Below are positions 6,070 through 11,886 of a stretch of 15,903 nt of DNA, piece after piece; position 1 is the stretch's first letter, and every line of letters starts with the position of its first letter. Source of the stretch: JACQSU01 sp964359785. Its GTDB lineage: Archaea; Nanobdellota; Nanobdellia; Woesearchaeales; JAGWAF01. The stretch spans positions 1 through 15,903 of the forward strand of contig CAYHWL010000022.1 of NCBI GenBank assembly GCA_964359785.1, written 5' to 3'. A program made the translations under genes and the position numbers. The notes under the pieces are model-generated. The model was not told the DNA's origin. It ran no database searches and saw only the letters and a list, made by a program, of their open reading frames with translations.

Positions 6070-6879
6070 TCAAGCCATGATCGGCAATTTGAAGTCATAA
6101 TCCTGCAAGGTATTAAACGCGATCGACTTGTACTCCACAATCGACTTGGCTCCACCCTTCTCGACCACATATCTTAGCGGCATGCCAAAGAACTCATCGA
6201 CATACAGATTATGCTTCTCGCCGCCCTTCACATATCTAAGAAGCGTCAGTCTCCTGTCCTGCTGGATCTCGGCGCTTGGCTGTTCCAGCTCCAGAGGCAT
6301 GCTCTCGACCTTCTTGAAAAGCTCCGGGGGAAGCGTAGGACGCCATTCCTCAAAATCGATAGCATAAGACTCGCCCTTCCTGGACTTGCAGAGCGTAAAA
6401 CCAGCTTCACAGACACCAAGCGCGGTCTTCTCTACCACATCAAAATAGAGGTGATTCACCACATTATCAGTGCCTTCCAAAACATTCACAGGGATGGCAT
6501 TGGTGAAATCGACACGCACTTTAGGATACTTGACATAAAACTGCGCGTTGAACTGGCCTTTCACCTGACCTATATACTGATAGGATTTGACTTTCTGCGC
6601 GATCTTGGCCTCCCACTTCCTTGTCGCGTTGGACACTTGCGGGACGACCTCCACCACCGGAGGCGAAGCGGCATCTTCCTTTGGCGGCTGGACAACCGTC
6701 ACTGGAGTAAGATTTATCGGCGGAGCGGACTGTTTGTCTTCCCGGTCACAGACGCCATTCTTGTTCTGATCAAGACAGCACTCGTTGCCTATGATCGTGT
6801 TTGGCGAGACGCACCGGATCTGCGGCTGACAAGATATGATAGCAAGAACCAAGACGAGCAATAAGATACCATGTTTCAT
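6070..6879 (-). CDS. Predicted surface lipoprotein with a Ca-binding-like loop
   Basis: A 269-residue exported protein. Residues 1-16 are a hydrophobic signal sequence ending in a lipobox-like AIISC, so C17 is the likely lipid anchor on the outer membrane face. A short Cys-rich segment follows: CCLDQNKNGVCDRED (34-48), in which D37, N39, N41 and D45 form an EF-hand/dockerin-like D-x-N-x-N-G-x-x-D loop. A Pro/Val-rich linker (about 52-85) leads to a globular domain of alternating strands (about 88-269) ending YDFKLPIMA. This layout is reminiscent of LolA/LolB-like lipoprotein-binding folds, but that is only an impression. Four Cys in the N-terminal segment may form disulfides. The TATA box 25 bases upstream supports the start. 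Function unknown. Confidence 0.75.
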   Translation of the reverse strand: MKHGILLLVLVLAIISCQPQIRCVSPNTIIGNECCLDQNKNGVCDREDKQSAPPINLTPVTVVQPPKEDAASPPVVEVVPQVSNATRKWEAKIAQKVKSYQYIGQVKGQFNAQFYVKYPKVRVDFTNAIPVNVLEGTDNVVNHLYFDVVEKTALGVCEAGFTLCKSRKGESYAIDFEEWRPTLPPELFKKVESMPLELEQPSAEIQQDRRLTLLRYVKGGEKHNLYVDEFFGMPLRYVVEKGGAKSIVEYKSIAFNTLQDYDFKLPIMA

Positions 6880-6900
6880 AATATGAGATCCTCTTAGCGC

Positions 6901-6908
6901 ATATTTAA
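6901..6908 (-). promoter_or_regulatory. TATA-like box of the lipoprotein gene
   Basis: TTAAATAT on the minus strand, centred about 25 bases upstream of ATG 6879, consistent with a leaderless mRNA. Confidence 0.5.
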
Positions 6909-6918
6909 TGCTTACGAA

Positions 6919-7725
6919 TCAAAGAAACGACTTCGCTTGTGTGACCAAAGCATCTGCCTTTGGCCTTGGAATCTTCGCCTTCTTGGCCAAGGCTTCCGGA
7001 TTCATCTTAGCGATGTCCTTGACCAACAACAGACGATTGCTTGAGAGCTGTTCGATTAGGAACTTGTCTACTTTGAGCACGGTTATCGGCCAGAGATCCT
7101 TCTTCTCAATACGGTCTTGAAGCCCCTCACCTTTTGGGAAATTCCAGCCCATCATACGAAGACCGCGGCAAATGCCAAAATCCATGGCGTCCATAGAGAA
7201 TTTCGTGTTTGTGATAAGAAGACCTTCGTCAACTTTCTCCTTTCCTTCCTTAAGATCGATAAACCTAGCCCAAGTATACATCGCGACGTGAAGGTCCGTG
7301 TAGATGCCAGGAGCGTTATGATACTTGCACTCGACAAAAGTGGTCTTCTTCCCTTTAGCCGCCAAGATGTCCACCTCATGCTTGACACACTTGCCAGCTA
7401 GGATCTGATCCGTCTGTGTAGCGTAACCATACTCCTGGAGGACACGGGCCATGAACTGTTCAAAAGTGAAACCTGTCGGGCCAAGACGCAAGAGAGCGCC
7501 CTTGAGATCATAACGGCCGGCGATCACAGGAACGGAGCGCAATCCTCCGAGGACTTTTTTCAGAAGCTCCTTGGTGGTCATCCCGTCAAAGACGAATCTG
7601 TCAGCATCCTTGATTATCTCTTCTGCATGAACCTGGCTAGCACCGGCACGCAGCAAAGTGCGCTTGAGCTTGGCAGGATCGAAGAGCTCCTTCTCCCCGT
7701 TGGCCTTGACCACATAAATTGGCAT
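6919..7725 (-). CDS. ATP-cone + PD-(D/E)XK nuclease-like + helix-hairpin-helix protein
   Basis: A 268-residue three-part protein. Residues 1-85 match an ATP-cone: IYVVKANGEKELFDPAKLKR followed by alternating helices. Residues about 86-225 resemble the Mrr/Holliday-junction-resolvase type restriction endonuclease fold, with H116-E-V-D119 and the hallmark V-E132-C-K134; D119, E132 and K134 fit the D...ExK catalytic triad. Residues about 229-266 look like helix-hairpin-helix DNA-binding repeats (LLLVKDIAKMNPEALAKKA, IPRPKADAL). A nucleotide-regulated DNA nuclease, perhaps in repair or defence, is the inference. It stands alone between a lipoprotein gene and a divergent secreted protein, so context gives no further clue. 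Leaderless start: the TATA box is centred 25 bases upstream. Confidence 0.82.
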   Translation of the reverse strand: MPIYVVKANGEKELFDPAKLKRTLLRAGASQVHAEEIIKDADRFVFDGMTTKELLKKVLGGLRSVPVIAGRYDLKGALLRLGPTGFTFEQFMARVLQEYGYATQTDQILAGKCVKHEVDILAAKGKKTTFVECKYHNAPGIYTDLHVAMYTWARFIDLKEGKEKVDEGLLITNTKFSMDAMDFGICRGLRMMGWNFPKGEGLQDRIEKKDLWPITVLKVDKFLIEQLSSNRLLLVKDIAKMNPEALAKKAKIPRPKADALVTQAKSFL

Positions 7726-7746
7726 GAGAATCCAAGGTTTCGCAGG

Positions 7747-7754
7747 TATAAATA
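7747..7754 (-). promoter_or_regulatory. TATA box of the ATP-cone nuclease-like gene
   Basis: TATTTATA on the minus strand, centred about 25 bases upstream of ATG 7725. The plus strand reads TATAAATA here and could also drive the divergent gene at 7830. Confidence 0.55.
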
Positions 7755-7800
7755 CTATTAGGATGAATCAATAATCCATAATCCATATTAATGGGAGATG

Positions 7801-7821
7801 CCTTTGATTTCCCAAAGGAGG
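7801..7821 (+). promoter_or_regulatory. Shine-Dalgarno with overlapping short hairpin
   Basis: AAAGGAGG at 7814-7821 lies eight bases before the ATG at 7830, the strongest ribosome binding site in the window. CCTTTG (7801-7806) can pair with CAAAGG (7813-7818), covering its first half. Whether this hairpin exists in mRNA depends on an unmapped transcription start; a TATA-like element near 7785 would start transcription inside the hairpin. Confidence 0.4.
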
Positions 7822-7829
7822 AAACTAAA

Positions 7830-8336
7830 ATGAAAAAACTAATAGCCGCAATATTGATCACGACAGTCCTGGCATCCATAGGCGCCTTGGCTATCGACCT
7901 GAAAGGAGACATGAAAGCCGTCGGCGGATCTTTTGCCAAGAACAAGATCAACCGACGAGGAGCCCTCGTGAATCTGACTGGCGAAAAAATAGGCCAGACA
8001 AAGACCACCACAATGGTGAAACAAGGGCCAAAAGGGGCCAATGTGACCAAAACCATCACACGAGCAAAGACTGAAAACGGCACAAGCGTCACTAGCACAA
8101 GGACAGTCGTCACACCAAAAGGAAAAACGCTCACGCAACAGATAGGACGCAATGTCACAAGAACACAAGAAGGTAAAGTGATTAGCACGGTCAAGACAAC
8201 CACGACTCCGTCCGGAAAGACACGGACAGTCGAAGTCGATAAGACCGTCACACCCGAAGGAACCCAAGGGACAAGAACGATAACAAACCCAAAAGGCACC
8301 AGCACAAACACCTTCAACAGAGCTAGATCAGCATAA
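7830..8336 (+). CDS. Thr-rich secreted protein with beta-type repeats
   Basis: A 168-residue exported protein. Residues 1-21 form a signal peptide (two Lys, hydrophobic core, cleavage near ALA). The rest is extraordinarily rich in Thr, Lys, Gly and Val with very few bulky residues. Loose repeats of about 20-25 residues alternate Thr strands with turn motifs such as TPKGKT, TPSGKT, TPEGTQ and NPKGTS. This looks like an extended beta-repeat surface protein. Several N-x-T/S sequons (NLT, NVT, NGT, NVT) suggest glycosylation outside the cell. No anchor is visible, so it may be released or held by the cell surface layer. The ATG at 7830 is set by AAAGGAGG; the in-frame ATG at 7791 lacks such a site and would bury the signal peptide. 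Function unknown. Confidence 0.78.
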   Translation: MKKLIAAILITTVLASIGALAIDLKGDMKAVGGSFAKNKINRRGALVNLTGEKIGQTKTTTMVKQGPKGANVTKTITRAKTENGTSVTSTRTVVTPKGKTLTQQIGRNVTRTQEGKVISTVKTTTTPSGKTRTVEVDKTVTPEGTQGTRTITNPKGTSTNTFNRARSA

Positions 8337-8354
8337 GATCTTTTTTTCTCTTAT
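8333..8354 (+). terminator. Bidirectional hairpin/T-run terminator between convergent genes
   Basis: ATAAGA (8333-8338) can pair with TCTTAT (8349-8354) around a T7 run (8341-8347). The structure spans both stop codons of the convergent genes, which end 14 bases apart. The T-run would end the plus-strand transcript of the Thr-rich gene. Confidence 0.45.
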
Positions 8355-8641
8355 CTTGATTTCGACTTCAATCTCCATCCGTCAATCTGGAATCCGCCCA
8401 TCTTATCTTGGATATGCACCGTCAGATTATCATAGACCCTCAATGCCTTCTCCTTATCAGTCTCGACCAATGCAGTCTTTGCCAATCTCACAAAAATAGC
8501 GTCTGGAAAATCTCTTAAAAGATACTTTTTCCTCACATCTGGGTCATCTAAGATATCCAATGATTTGTGATCCTTAATGATGGGATAGCCAATGAACTTG
8601 CAATAGCTGACTATCAATGTGTCAAGTGTGGTGTGATACAC
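8351..8641 (-). pseudogene. 3' fragment of the split nucleotidyltransferase gene (helical C-terminal domain)
   Basis: This frame encodes a helical domain (YHTTLDTLIVSYCKFIGYPI, LRDFPDAIFVRLAKTAL, DNLTVHIQDKMGGFQIDGW) resembling the C-terminal helical part of stand-alone nucleotidyltransferases of the MNT/kanamycin-nucleotidyltransferase type. It has no good start: the first possible codon is a GTG at 8641 with no ribosome binding site or TATA box. Its frame runs upstream through codons reading HFLYFWF into the inserted element. The 5' fragment on the other side of the element ends with ...DAPHF, so removal of 312 bp joins DAPHF to LYFWFVYH in frame. I therefore read it as the displaced 3' end of the gene starting at 9433, probably untranslated unless translation restarts at the GTG. 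Confidence 0.7.
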
Positions 8642-8769
8642 AAACCAAAAATAAAGAAAATGCCTGAAAACTGGCTATAGCCAGTCTGTTGAATGTATAA
8701 AATATAGAACAGACTGGCTAATAATCAAGTCTGGATGCAGACTTGATATACCCAATCGGAGCAAGCTCA

Positions 8770-8834
8770 GGGGCACAACAAAATTCAAGAGAATTTTGTG
8801 TACACAAATTTGCCGTTGCAAATTTGTTGTATTC
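8770..8834 (+). repeat. Internal two-hairpin module, copy 1
   Basis: Layout: GGGGCAC, a 9-bp hairpin, GTAC, a 9-bp hairpin, TGTATTC. The linkers match those of the module at 8897-8957, while the stem sequences are unrelated. Confidence 0.6.
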
Positions 8835-8896
8835 GCCAGTTTTCTCACTGCGGTGACCGGCATTTTCTAATTTCAAAGTTGGTCGCCGCAAGCGGC

Positions 8897-8957
8897 GGGG
8901 TGCAAAACACAGCAGAGCTGTGTTTGTACACATGAAGCCAAGCTTCATGTTGTATCA
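8897..8957 (+). repeat. Internal two-hairpin module, copy 2
   Basis: Layout: GGGGTGCA, a 9-bp hairpin, GTAC, a 9-bp hairpin, TGTATCA, the same plan as 8770-8834 with different stems. In both copies a small hairpin with a CAAG or AA loop precedes the G-run. Confidence 0.6.
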
Positions 8958-9433
8958 AACCCAACTTTGAAATGAGGCGCATCATGTTCGAGAGCATCGT
9001 GAAGATTGTCTCCCCTATCCCACAAACCATATTTGGTGAGACTCAATGAAACGCTAGATGGCTTGTTGAATGGTTTGGCATACCACTTCTTCGCCTCTTT
9101 TTGGAGCCTCTTGATTGACCCATCGTCGAAGATCACCCTGCCAGTCAGAAACTGGATGACTGCCATCTGGACGCCTTCCTCATGATCTTCCTTGAAATAC
9201 TCGACAATCTGTTTAGGAGGATTAGAAAAATACTCTATCATCCGGCCGTCAATTATCTTATTGCCCCTTTCGCGCCATCTGGTGCCATCTTTTAGGACGA
9301 TGTGGACATCGATATCTGAACGCTCGCTTGGATTTCCAGTGATATAGCTCCCGCAGACCAAAACACCCGCCGTCTCTTTCTTGTGAGGCCAAGATTCCAG
9401 AAATTTATTGATAGCAGACTCCCATTTTTCCAT
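8945..9433 (-). CDS. MNT-type nucleotidyltransferase, truncated by insertion (5' fragment)
   Basis: A 162-residue product carrying the catalytic domain of a minimal nucleotidyltransferase: GVLVCGSY (23-30) with the G-S motif, SDIDVHIV (39-46) with catalytic D40 and D42, and a candidate third acid in GRMIEYF (E67). Such proteins transfer nucleotides to drugs, RNA or partner proteins, and many are antitoxin or resistance-like proteins. After DAPHF (residues 151-155) the reading frame enters the hairpin-rich element and stops within seven codons. The rest of the C-terminal helical domain is found at 8351-8660. The product may be unstable or partly functional. The start at 9433 is chosen from a TATA box 27 bases upstream; the upstream in-frame ATG at 9535 lies inside rpl31e. 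Confidence 0.75.
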   Translation of the reverse strand: MEKWESAINKFLESWPHKKETAGVLVCGSYITGNPSERSDIDVHIVLKDGTRWRERGNKIIDGRMIEYFSNPPKQIVEYFKEDHEEGVQMAVIQFLTGRVIFDDGSIKRLQKEAKKWYAKPFNKPSSVSLSLTKYGLWDRGDNLHDALEHDAPHFKVGFDTT

Positions 9434-9455
9434 AAGAAAGAACTGCCAATTATCG

Positions 9456-9464
9456 ATTATAAAA
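9456..9464 (-). promoter_or_regulatory. TATA box of the nucleotidyltransferase gene
   Basis: TTTTATAAT on the minus strand, centred 27 bases upstream of ATG 9433; leaderless transcript expected. Confidence 0.55.
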
Positions 9465-9478
9465 GTATTGAAATGTGC

Positions 9479-9484
9479 AAAAAA
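9479..9484 (-). terminator. T6 terminator after rpl31e
   Basis: Six T residues on the minus strand a few bases after the rpl31e stop (9489-9491), separating the ribosomal operon from the nucleotidyltransferase promoter. Confidence 0.45.
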
Positions 9485-9488
9485 TCTC

Positions 9489-9977
9489 TTAGAAAGCGGC
9501 CCGGTTCTTCCTTGGCTCTTTAGTCTCGGGAGCAAGCTTCTCTTCTGCAGGCTTTGGAGCGTCAGGTCTCTGCGCTTTCTTCACTTGGGCAGGCTTGCCA
9601 ACAGGAGCTGATCCCTCCACTTTCATCTCGACTGACTTTTCCGCCTTCTTGACTTCAATAGGTTTGTCGGCTTTCTTCTCGAGTTTCTTATCAAGCTTCT
9701 GCTCAAGCTTGGCGCCAAAAAGCTCAGCATGGACAATCCCATCGTCGCCCTTGACACAAGTGACCTTGATGTGATGAGGAGGATTCTTGATACCATGAGC
9801 CCAGATCGCCTCGTTTAGATGCTTGCCTATCAGGACATGCTCAGATTTCATATGCCTCATCAAGAAGTCGCGAAGAGCAGTGCCTGCCTTTTTCGCTCTC
9901 CTATAAAGCGAGACTTTGAGCCATTCCTTGCGGAGCGGGACATTGTAAGTTCTTTCTAGTGCTGCCATTGTGATCAT
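9489..9977 (-). CDS. rpl31e: Large ribosomal subunit protein L31e, with long C-terminal tail
   Basis: Residues up to about 88 are canonical L31e: ERTYNVPLRKEWLKVS, YRRAKKAGTALRDFLMRHMK, HLNEAIWAHGIKNPPHHIKV. This protein lies near the peptide exit tunnel of the 50S subunit. The family usually ends near here, but this copy adds about 70 residues rich in Lys, Glu, Pro and Ala (for example KADKPIEVKKAEKS, APKPAEEKLAPETKEPRK), probably a disordered, basic, organism-specific extension. The ATG at 9977 overlaps the rpl39e stop as ATGA. A second in-frame ATG at 9968 (giving MAALERTY) has TGATC just upstream and is equally plausible. Third gene of rps19e-rpl39e-rpl31e; tif6 and L18a, common next genes in archaea, do not follow. 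Confidence 0.9.
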   Translation of the reverse strand: MITMAALERTYNVPLRKEWLKVSLYRRAKKAGTALRDFLMRHMKSEHVLIGKHLNEAIWAHGIKNPPHHIKVTCVKGDDGIVHAELFGAKLEQKLDKKLEKKADKPIEVKKAEKSVEMKVEGSAPVGKPAQVKKAQRPDAPKPAEEKLAPETKEPRKNRAAF

Positions 9978-10147
9978 GCCTTTATGCTATTTCTACGCCA
10001 GTGGCGCTTGACGTGAGTGTGACGCCCAGGATGGACACGTCTTCCCTTGCCATAGATCTTTGGGACAGTCCAAAAAGGAGCCCATTTGACCTGACGACCC
10101 GCTTTTACTAGGCGTTTCTTCTTTGATGGATGCTTTGCGCGCGCCAT
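9974..10147 (-). CDS. rpl39e: Large ribosomal subunit protein L39e
   Basis: A 57-residue, very basic protein starting MARAKHPSKKKRLVKAGRQ and continuing KWAPFWTVPKIYGKGRR to a C-terminal KRHWRRNSIKA. This is L39e, an extended peptide that lines the nascent-chain exit tunnel of archaeal and eukaryotic ribosomes. The family is normally about 50 residues, and W-x-x-R-R-N near the end is the usual C-terminal signature. It starts two bases after the rps19e stop and its TGA overlaps the rpl31e start, so the three genes form a tightly coupled operon. In many archaea a PDCD5-like gene sits between S19e and L39e; it is missing here. Confidence 0.9.
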   Translation of the reverse strand: MARAKHPSKKKRLVKAGRQVKWAPFWTVPKIYGKGRRVHPGRHTHVKRHWRRNSIKA

Positions 10148-10149
10148 CT

Positions 10150-10755
10150 TCACTGCGCCTCCGGTTTAGCGACTGGCGCTGGTTTAGGAACAGGTCTCTC
10201 GGGATTAGGCAATGGTTTCTCAGCGGGCTTTGGAGCAGGTTTCTCTGCTGGATGAGGCTTCTCTGAAGGTCTCTCCGCAGACTTCTCCTCCACAGGCCTA
10301 GGTGTGACAAGCAGTTTCTTGCCGCCCATCTCCTTGAAAATCATGCTTGCCGCGCCATCCATGAATTTCTGACCTTGAGGAGTAACGACACGACCAAAGT
10401 GCACTCCTATCTTTGTCTGTTTGATAAAACCAGCCTTCTCAAGCTGTTGAAGAATACGACGGGTGATAGCGCCTGAACCCTTGACGAATTTCTCGGTCCT
10501 GACACCACGGTTCTTCTTTCCACCATACTGGACCCGCAACTTTGAAACTCCTATAGGACCTTTCAATGCCACTTTTCTTAGAACAGAAGCTGCCCTCACA
10601 TGCCACCAGTCTTTTCTGGAAGGAGGCAATTCCCTGCTCGCTCCAGTCTTGACAAAAGGCGCCCATGCAGGCGCTTGGACGGCTGGAACCTTCTCCAGCT
10701 CCTTAGACATCTTCTCAATCAAATCGTTTGTAGGAACATCGTGTATAGTCGCCAT
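10150..10755 (-). CDS. rps19e: Small ribosomal subunit protein S19e, with Pro-rich tail
   Basis: A 201-residue S19e, a 30S protein of archaea and eukaryotes needed for late small-subunit maturation. Core motifs are MATIHDVPTNDLIEK at the start, WAPFVKTGASRELPP, DWWHVRAASVLRKVALKGPIGV, YGGKKNRGVR, and GSGAITRRILQQLEKAGF followed by VTPQGQKFMD. The core ends near residue 150; the last 50 residues are a low-complexity tail rich in Pro, Lys, Ala and Glu (EKPAPKPAEKPLPN), not usual for the family. ATG 10755 gives the standard archaeal N-terminus and has GAGG about nine bases upstream; an in-frame ATG at 10776 is directly preceded by GGGAGG but would add seven residues. First gene of its operon, behind a leader with two small hairpins. 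Confidence 0.92.
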   Translation of the reverse strand: MATIHDVPTNDLIEKMSKELEKVPAVQAPAWAPFVKTGASRELPPSRKDWWHVRAASVLRKVALKGPIGVSKLRVQYGGKKNRGVRTEKFVKGSGAITRRILQQLEKAGFIKQTKIGVHFGRVVTPQGQKFMDGAASMIFKEMGGKKLLVTPRPVEEKSAERPSEKPHPAEKPAPKPAEKPLPNPERPVPKPAPVAKPEAQ

Positions 10756-10779
10756 GTGTTTGTCGGCCCTCGTCATCCT

Positions 10780-10812
10780 CCCTCACGGGATTCTTCTGAC
10801 CCCCTCACGGGG
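10780..10812 (-). promoter_or_regulatory. Two GTGA-loop hairpins in the rps19e leader
   Basis: On the minus strand the leader carries CCCC-GTGA-GGGG (10812-10801) and CCC-GTGA-GGG (10789-10780), two hairpins with identical GNRA-type loops in tandem, between the predicted transcription start (about 10822) and the rps19e ATG. The second ends in GAGGGAGG, which could itself act as a ribosome binding site. A possible autoregulatory site; no family recognised. Confidence 0.4.
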
Positions 10813-10845
10813 AATGCCTTAGAGTGTGGGAGCAACGACCCCTTT

Positions 10846-10853
10846 TTAAATAT
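10846..10853 (-). promoter_or_regulatory. TATA-like box of the rps19e operon
   Basis: ATATTTAA on the minus strand, placing the transcription start near 10822 and leaving a leader of about 67 bases, unusually long for this window. Confidence 0.45.
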
Positions 10854-10874
10854 TGCTGTCAGGGGTGGTCAAAC

Positions 10875-10883
10875 TTCTTAAAT
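10875..10883 (+). promoter_or_regulatory. TATA-like box for the gene at 10905
   Basis: TTCTTAAAT centred about 25-26 bases upstream of ATG 10905. It favours this ATG over the in-frame upstream codon at 10824. Confidence 0.4.
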
Positions 10884-10904
10884 CATGGCCGGTATACACC
10901 ACAG

Positions 10905-11837
10905 ATGCAAAATCCAGTATCATTCTACTTTTGGGCGCACAACCAGCCTGGAGAATTGAACAAAGAACTGCTAGAACGATTGATCATGCAGAATGATACC
11001 GTTTACGTTGAGAGCGCCACCGGTACCATTGAAGAAAGAGAAACCGTCCAAAGCCTGGAAAATGACTTGAACACTTATCTTCAAAAGGATATCATCAATG
11101 AAGGATTCGATGAAAGACTATGTCTTCTAAACCGGGATTGGTTTCATAAGTTCCTTATAGGCACAATAAAGGGAAAAAATAAGAGGATCCTATATGAAAG
11201 ATCCGACCCTGGCGGATCAAGATTGGGAAATCTGGATGCCCTTACAGATGAAGCGTGTCTTAGCATTCCATTTAATATGGCGCTAGAGCTTAAAGAAAAA
11301 TATCTCATCTGCGAGAGAGACTATAATCTTCGCAGAGAAGCTCAAGTCATCGGCCATCTGCGTGAACATCCGGAGGCCTTGCTAGTCTTCTTCGGCGCGG
11401 CGCATCTCGGGTTAGTATCCAAGATGGAGAGGCAACGGCCATGCCGCGTCTATTTCCCATATGCAGATTATCCTACAAGGTATTGTGTGCAATTACGCAT
11501 GGTATTTGAAAAGGAGGGAGAAATAGACCGAGACCTATACCGGCGCAGTGCCATGGAACGACTTGTTAGAAAAACATTATACGAAAAATATAAGAAAATC
11601 AGCGCAAGACAAACAAACAACACGGCCCACACGATCGCCAAAATTCTCTCACTGGATAAGATCCTAGAATTCATTGAATACCTCCACAGATGCAGTAGCT
11701 TATGCGGGGGCAGGGAGACAGATATGCTGGAATCGTTCCTTCAAAAAGAGTCTCTGCCAAGCATCCCCGAAGTACTTGAAAGCCTCGAAGAACCAGAGCC
11801 TCCAAGAAGGAGCAACCTGATGGTCATGGAATTCTAG
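10905..11837 (+). CDS. Uncharacterised protein, possible Tiki/TraB-like fold
   Basis: A 310-residue soluble protein without signal peptide or membrane segment. The N-terminus (VSFYFWAHNQPGELNKELLE) is followed by DTVYVESATG (about residues 30-38), and a second strand-turn, EALLVFFGAAHLGLVSKM, lies near residue 165. A strand ending in an acidic residue plus a late VFFGAAHL strand is reminiscent of the Tiki/TraB/EreA-like hydrolase superfamily, where a G-x-x-H motif helps bind a metal or substrate; this is a weak resemblance. The C-terminal third (about 210-310) is charged and helical, ending in a Glu/Pro/Arg tail. Monocistronic, divergent from the ribosomal operon, followed by DUF1385. The extension to 10824 is rejected because it would cross the promoter. 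Confidence 0.65.
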   Translation: MQNPVSFYFWAHNQPGELNKELLERLIMQNDTVYVESATGTIEERETVQSLENDLNTYLQKDIINEGFDERLCLLNRDWFHKFLIGTIKGKNKRILYERSDPGGSRLGNLDALTDEACLSIPFNMALELKEKYLICERDYNLRREAQVIGHLREHPEALLVFFGAAHLGLVSKMERQRPCRVYFPYADYPTRYCVQLRMVFEKEGEIDRDLYRRSAMERLVRKTLYEKYKKISARQTNNTAHTIAKILSLDKILEFIEYLHRCSSLCGGRETDMLESFLQKESLPSIPEVLESLEEPEPPRRSNLMVMEF

Positions 11838-11856
11838 GGATAATCGTCCACAACCA

Positions 11857-11864
11857 TTTTATAG
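11857..11864 (+). promoter_or_regulatory. TATA box of the DUF1385 gene
   Basis: TTTTATAG centred 26-27 bases upstream of ATG 11887; leaderless transcript expected. Confidence 0.55.
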
Positions 11865-11886
11865 AGCGGATACTACCGTTAAGACA

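Larger units (their letters stand above)
8656..8973. mobile_element. Hairpin-rich insertion element, full copy (318 bp)
   Basis: A non-coding block made almost wholly of nested stems. Plus-strand pairs: outer stem GAAAATGCC 8656-8664 with 8859-8867; inner stem GAAAACTGGC 8666-8675 with 8835-8844. Inside are hairpins 8681-8690/8708-8717, 8726-8733/8738-8745, 8759-8762/8765-8768, 8778-8786/8791-8799 and 8804-8812/8819-8827, then 8845-8848/8853-8856 outside the inner stem. A second domain has a 13-bp stem 8870-8882/8961-8973 enclosing 8884-8888/8893-8897, 8905-8913/8917-8925 and 8930-8938/8942-8950. No long open frame or transposase is present. It splits a nucleotidyltransferase gene, and a related copy lies at 15804-15903, so it is dispersed and probably mobile. 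Non-autonomous insertion element or structured-RNA element; no known family recognised. Confidence 0.75.

Noticed and set aside
7637..8317. Long open frame (226 aa) on the minus strand rich in Val, Phe and Leu
   Set aside because: It is the antisense image of the Thr-rich secreted protein and the start of the ATP-cone gene; Thr and Lys codons read backwards give a false hydrophobic protein.
8656..8973. Element as an intron spliced from the nucleotidyltransferase mRNA
   Set aside because: The in-frame 312-bp gap is tempting, but the second copy lies outside a gene and in the opposite orientation relative to its neighbouring gene, and I see no bulge-helix-bulge or known intron core. Not fully excluded; RT-PCR would decide.
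8656..8973. CRISPR array or integron attC site
   Set aside because: There are no equal-length direct repeats with spacers; repeats are inverted and stems differ. The attC R/L box pattern and an integrase gene are absent.
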